NCBI GenBank assembly: GCA_032622095.1
Contig: CP136062.1
Span: forward strand, 144,292,351 to 144,356,350
Direction of reading: 5' to 3'
Length of the DNA: 64,000 nt
Origin: Siphonodentalium dalli
Taxonomy: Eukaryota > Mollusca > Scaphopoda > Gadilida > Siphonodentaliidae
Shown here: piece by piece, positions 61,420 to 64,000 of the stretch
Position numbering within the stretch: the stretch's first letter is position 1
How the letters are laid out: each line of letters starts with the position of its first letter
Notes under the pieces: generated by a model
What the model saw: only the letters and a program-made list of their open reading frames with translations
Told to the model about the DNA's origin: nothing
The model's database searches: none
Position numbers and translations under genes: made by a program

Positions 61420-62560
61420 TTATCTGGATATATGACCTCTCAGCTAGGCACGGCCCCCTCTAAAACGTTTCCACTATAACCAAGAAACAAATAAGTGCAG
61501 TATCGTGCTTTAGTTAATATCACAAATCGTGTTTATTTTGTTCTGATTGTATCTCAAGGGTAATGTATCATGAGTCATGTATTACTACAAAGTTATGCAT
61601 GATGATGGGGATTGCTTTTATGACTAACCTACTAGAGGTAGTGGATTATGAGCCAAATTATAACAAATAGACCAAATATTACCTTTTTCCAATGACATTG
61701 ACTGTAGCAATTGACCTTGACCCTATAAGGCATATAGCCCAGTCCATTGATGGATCCTTAATGGCAATATGAGTTCACATCATTTCTTCAAACAACATTA
61801 GGCTCAGGTTTCCAGCAGTTGGATTTTCAATAATCATATTTGATGCCGTTGCCATGGAAACCAGATTTTATCTCGACAGTTTGTCAGACCTCTCACTGGG
61901 CCCCCCCCCCCAAAGTTACCATTATAACTACGGAACACATACATGTATGTGAAGTTTCATGATTTAGTTACTAAAGTCACAAAATTGCAGTTATTTTGGT
62001 CCTGATGATAATACATCGTCGCTCATGTGCTGTCACAAATACCACAACAAGGTAGTACTTAAAATGCAGATTAAAATGTGACTAAAATGTGCCATACAAA
62101 AAAAACAAGGTTCGTTGATTCTGAAAAGCGACATATTTTTTATTTTTCTTCAAATATATATGGTGTCGTTGTCCCGTAAACCTGGGTTTATAATGACATT
62201 TGATACCACCTCGGCCCCACCTGGGCACGCCCTCCAAAAAGGTTTTCCCTATAACTAAGTATATATTTGTATACGTTTCGTGCTTTAGTCAATAAATTCA
62301 CAATTCAACCCCTAACGGACCCCAGATAGGTAAATAACTCTATAATATACAAAAAAGCACGATATCTTGGGAAATAACTGATTTTGACCTATTTTGGAAA
62401 ATGGCCACAAAGTTTAGAGGTCGTTATCTCATGACTGGCTTTTCAGTTGCAACCATAACATAATTCTCCGTGTAGCCTATATGCTCTAGATTATTTCCGA
62501 GTAAAGATAACGTACATTTTCCACACTAAGCTACACTGCCCCAGTGTGCTCCAGCGCTGG
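61420..62560. repeat. Three degenerate tandem copies, ~350-440-bp unit
   Basis: Phrases CTxxGCxCGxCC, CTATAACxAAGxAACA and CGTGCTTTAGTxAATAxxxTCACAA recur near 61440, 61890 and 62215, with increasing divergence. No coding sequence. Confidence 0.55.
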
Positions 62561-62579
62561 CATAAACTTCAGACTATGA

Positions 62580-63322
62580 TATTTCAGAAAACTTTTGGTA
62601 GAATTTGTCGGACTAATTTTGTTGTATGGTTGTGAAATATGGGCTGCTGAGTTGAAATTGCCGTTTGTCGATAATTACCCTTTTGATCAGACACATTTAA
62701 AGTTCTGTGAAACTATACTACAACTCAATAGAAAAGCGTCAAATCATGCTTCGATGGCTGAACTAGGTCGATACCCCTTAGCAATTAATGCCATCGAAAA
62801 TATGTTCAAATATCTAAATAAACTTCGTTTTGCACAACCGGGAAATATAATACATGATTCTTTCACTGAATCTCTATTATGTAATCTTCCAATGCGAAAA
62901 GCGGTATCAATATATCACAGTCTAATAAAAGATAGGATTCACCGACAATGTTATAATTGAGAGACTAAAATCAGAACATGTAAATCATTTCAAAAAGATA
63001 TATTCGATGACGACAAAAAGAATGGTGCTAATAAACTACGCACATATAGAACATTCAAAGACAAATATGAGATGGAACCATACCTCAAACATGTCCGATC
63101 ACCAACGGCAAGAGAAATGTTCACCCGACTGCGTGTTAGCAATCATATATTAGCTATAGAAAAAGGCCGACACACACAGCCAAAGACGTTATTAAAAGAC
63201 AGAATTTGTCTCATGTGTGATAGGAAAAAAGTTGAAACTGAACAACATTTCATAATGGAATGCAGTGCGTACACTGACTTCAGGAAAGAATTATTTGATG
63301 TTGCTACACTGTTAAAAAAAAT
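62580..63322 (+). pseudogene. 3' part of a second LINE, one in-frame stop
   Basis: One continuous frame with a single stop (TGA at 62958-62960). It holds ILLYGCEIWA, then HLKFCETILQLNRKASNHAS, ELGRYPLAI, NKLRTYRTFKDKYEMEPYLK, TRLRVSNHILAIEKGRHTQP and CLMCDRKKVETEQHFIMEC. These are the typical C-terminal motifs of Jockey/CR1-like LINE polyproteins, ending in a Cys/His zinc-binding module. The RT catalytic region is absent, so it is 5'-truncated. It is far better preserved than the LINE at 58395-61415, and no polyadenylation tail is seen before the repeat at 63324. Confidence 0.88.
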
Positions 63323-63323
63323 G

Positions 63324-63600
63324 CCGTCGTTTCAACGGTCTGAGACCGCGCAAAATCGCTGCCAACTTTTGACCGTTAAACATACGGTCAGACCGAAGCA
63401 TGTTTCCACGGTATAATACCGTCGCTTTAACGATCTGAGACCGCGCAACATCGCTGTCAACATTTGACCGTTACACATACGGTCAGGCCGTAGCATGTCA
63501 TGCGGTATTAAACCGTTATTAAAGTAACTGGCAGACCGTTGTATTTTTTACGGTTCAGCACCCTTTAATTAATATCAAGACGGTAGTTAATAAAGGTCAG
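63324..63600. repeat. Tandem ~95-bp repeat rich in GACCGT/ACGGTC
   Basis: Units begin CCGTCGTTTCAACGGTCTGAG (63324) and CCGTCGCTTTAACGATCTGAG (63419), with a partial third. ACGGTC and GACCGT alternate on both strands, giving potential small hairpins. It starts directly at the end of LINE coding similarity. Confidence 0.75.
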
Positions 63601-64000
63601 ACCAATGGTATTTTTCATGGGTCAACACCAATGTTTTGCTCTTTATTTGCTAATTTACCATAGAATTAGCCAGGTTCCCATGGTCACAATATTATTTCCT
63701 GGTAGGCATTACGATTCATATGTTTTTGAATGGTCGAAACAAGTATTATTCGTAACTGAAAAATACATCTTATTTCTTATGTTATGATCATAGTTTAGAT
63801 CATCAATGCATAAAGTGATAGACGATACTTATGAAACTTTGCAGTTTGCAGAGGATCAAGCTTGTTATCTGCCTCATAGAATTTAATCCGGAAAAGGCTG
63901 CGCACGCGTAATGTGTTCGCATTTTACTAACTACTGTATAAATATGGCTGTAAATAAAAAACGATACTAGTAATAGCTGATAAGCCAACCCATCACTATT
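63601..64000. other. Unassigned sequence
   Basis: No gene, RNA or repeat recognised. Confidence 0.4.

Overview
This window looks like AT-rich DNA from an invertebrate animal. It has GT-AG introns, symmetric phase-1 exons for extracellular domains, several LINE families and very many MITEs, foldbacks and satellites. Some repeat wording (GGGGCATAACTC blocks, GGACGGAC blocks ending in an ATACGCCCTTT repeat) reminds me of mollusc genomes. A mollusc or other lophotrochozoan is my best guess, but it is a guess. I see no bacterial, phage or organelle content, and no convincing retrovirus or Polinton.

The main coding finding is a set of small exons on the minus strand, each without an ATG and mostly hidden by other reading frames. 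Read 5' to 3' on that strand they are: two halves of one C-type lectin domain (49225-49152 and 33296-33137), a thrombospondin type-1 exon (5035-4871), an EGF-like cysteine-rich exon (1767-1645) and an Ig-like exon (666-375). The lectin halves join in phase 0 into a continuous WIGL...WHPGEPNN...WNDEKC...YIC domain. The later junctions are all phase 1, and two of them build sensible split codons. The simplest reading is one long secreted or cell-surface gene (lectin-TSP1-EGF-Ig) whose introns of 15.9, 28.1, 3.1 and 1.0 kb make up most of the window. The alternative is two genes, because an in-frame TAG follows the lectin exon at 33117. The upstream exons (signal peptide, N-terminal half of the lectin domain) and anything after the Ig domain were not found. 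The Ig exon carries one extra base that breaks its frame.

Everything else is mobile or repeated DNA. 2.6-7.9 kb: direct repeats and a degenerate minisatellite. 9.5-11.2 kb: hairpins and a TTAA-flanked MITE. 11.7-18.5 kb: a foldback element ending in arrays of the perfect palindrome CTCGTTATAACGAG, carrying a nested MITE, most of it tandemly duplicated (3.17 kb unit). 18.6-22.6 kb: a 4-kb element with 15-bp terminal inverted repeats and CCCGGG-rich subterminal arrays. 23.2-29.1 kb: a 1353-bp array in which five TA-flanked MITEs alternate with four identical spacers. 29.1-32.4 kb: a satellite with a 1.4-kb duplication. 32.4-33.0 kb: a decayed LINE. 33.3-35.2 kb: two TTAA elements, one interrupted by a LINE tail with an 8-bp target duplication. 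37.1-37.7 kb: an ATC-type microsatellite. 41.1-45.1 kb: an inverted duplication around an L2/CR1-type LINE fragment. 45.5-46.7 kb: two foldback MITEs. 50.4-53.8 kb: a 2-kb tandem duplication. 54-57.4 kb: three more MITEs. 58.4-63.4 kb: two LINE fragments on the plus strand.
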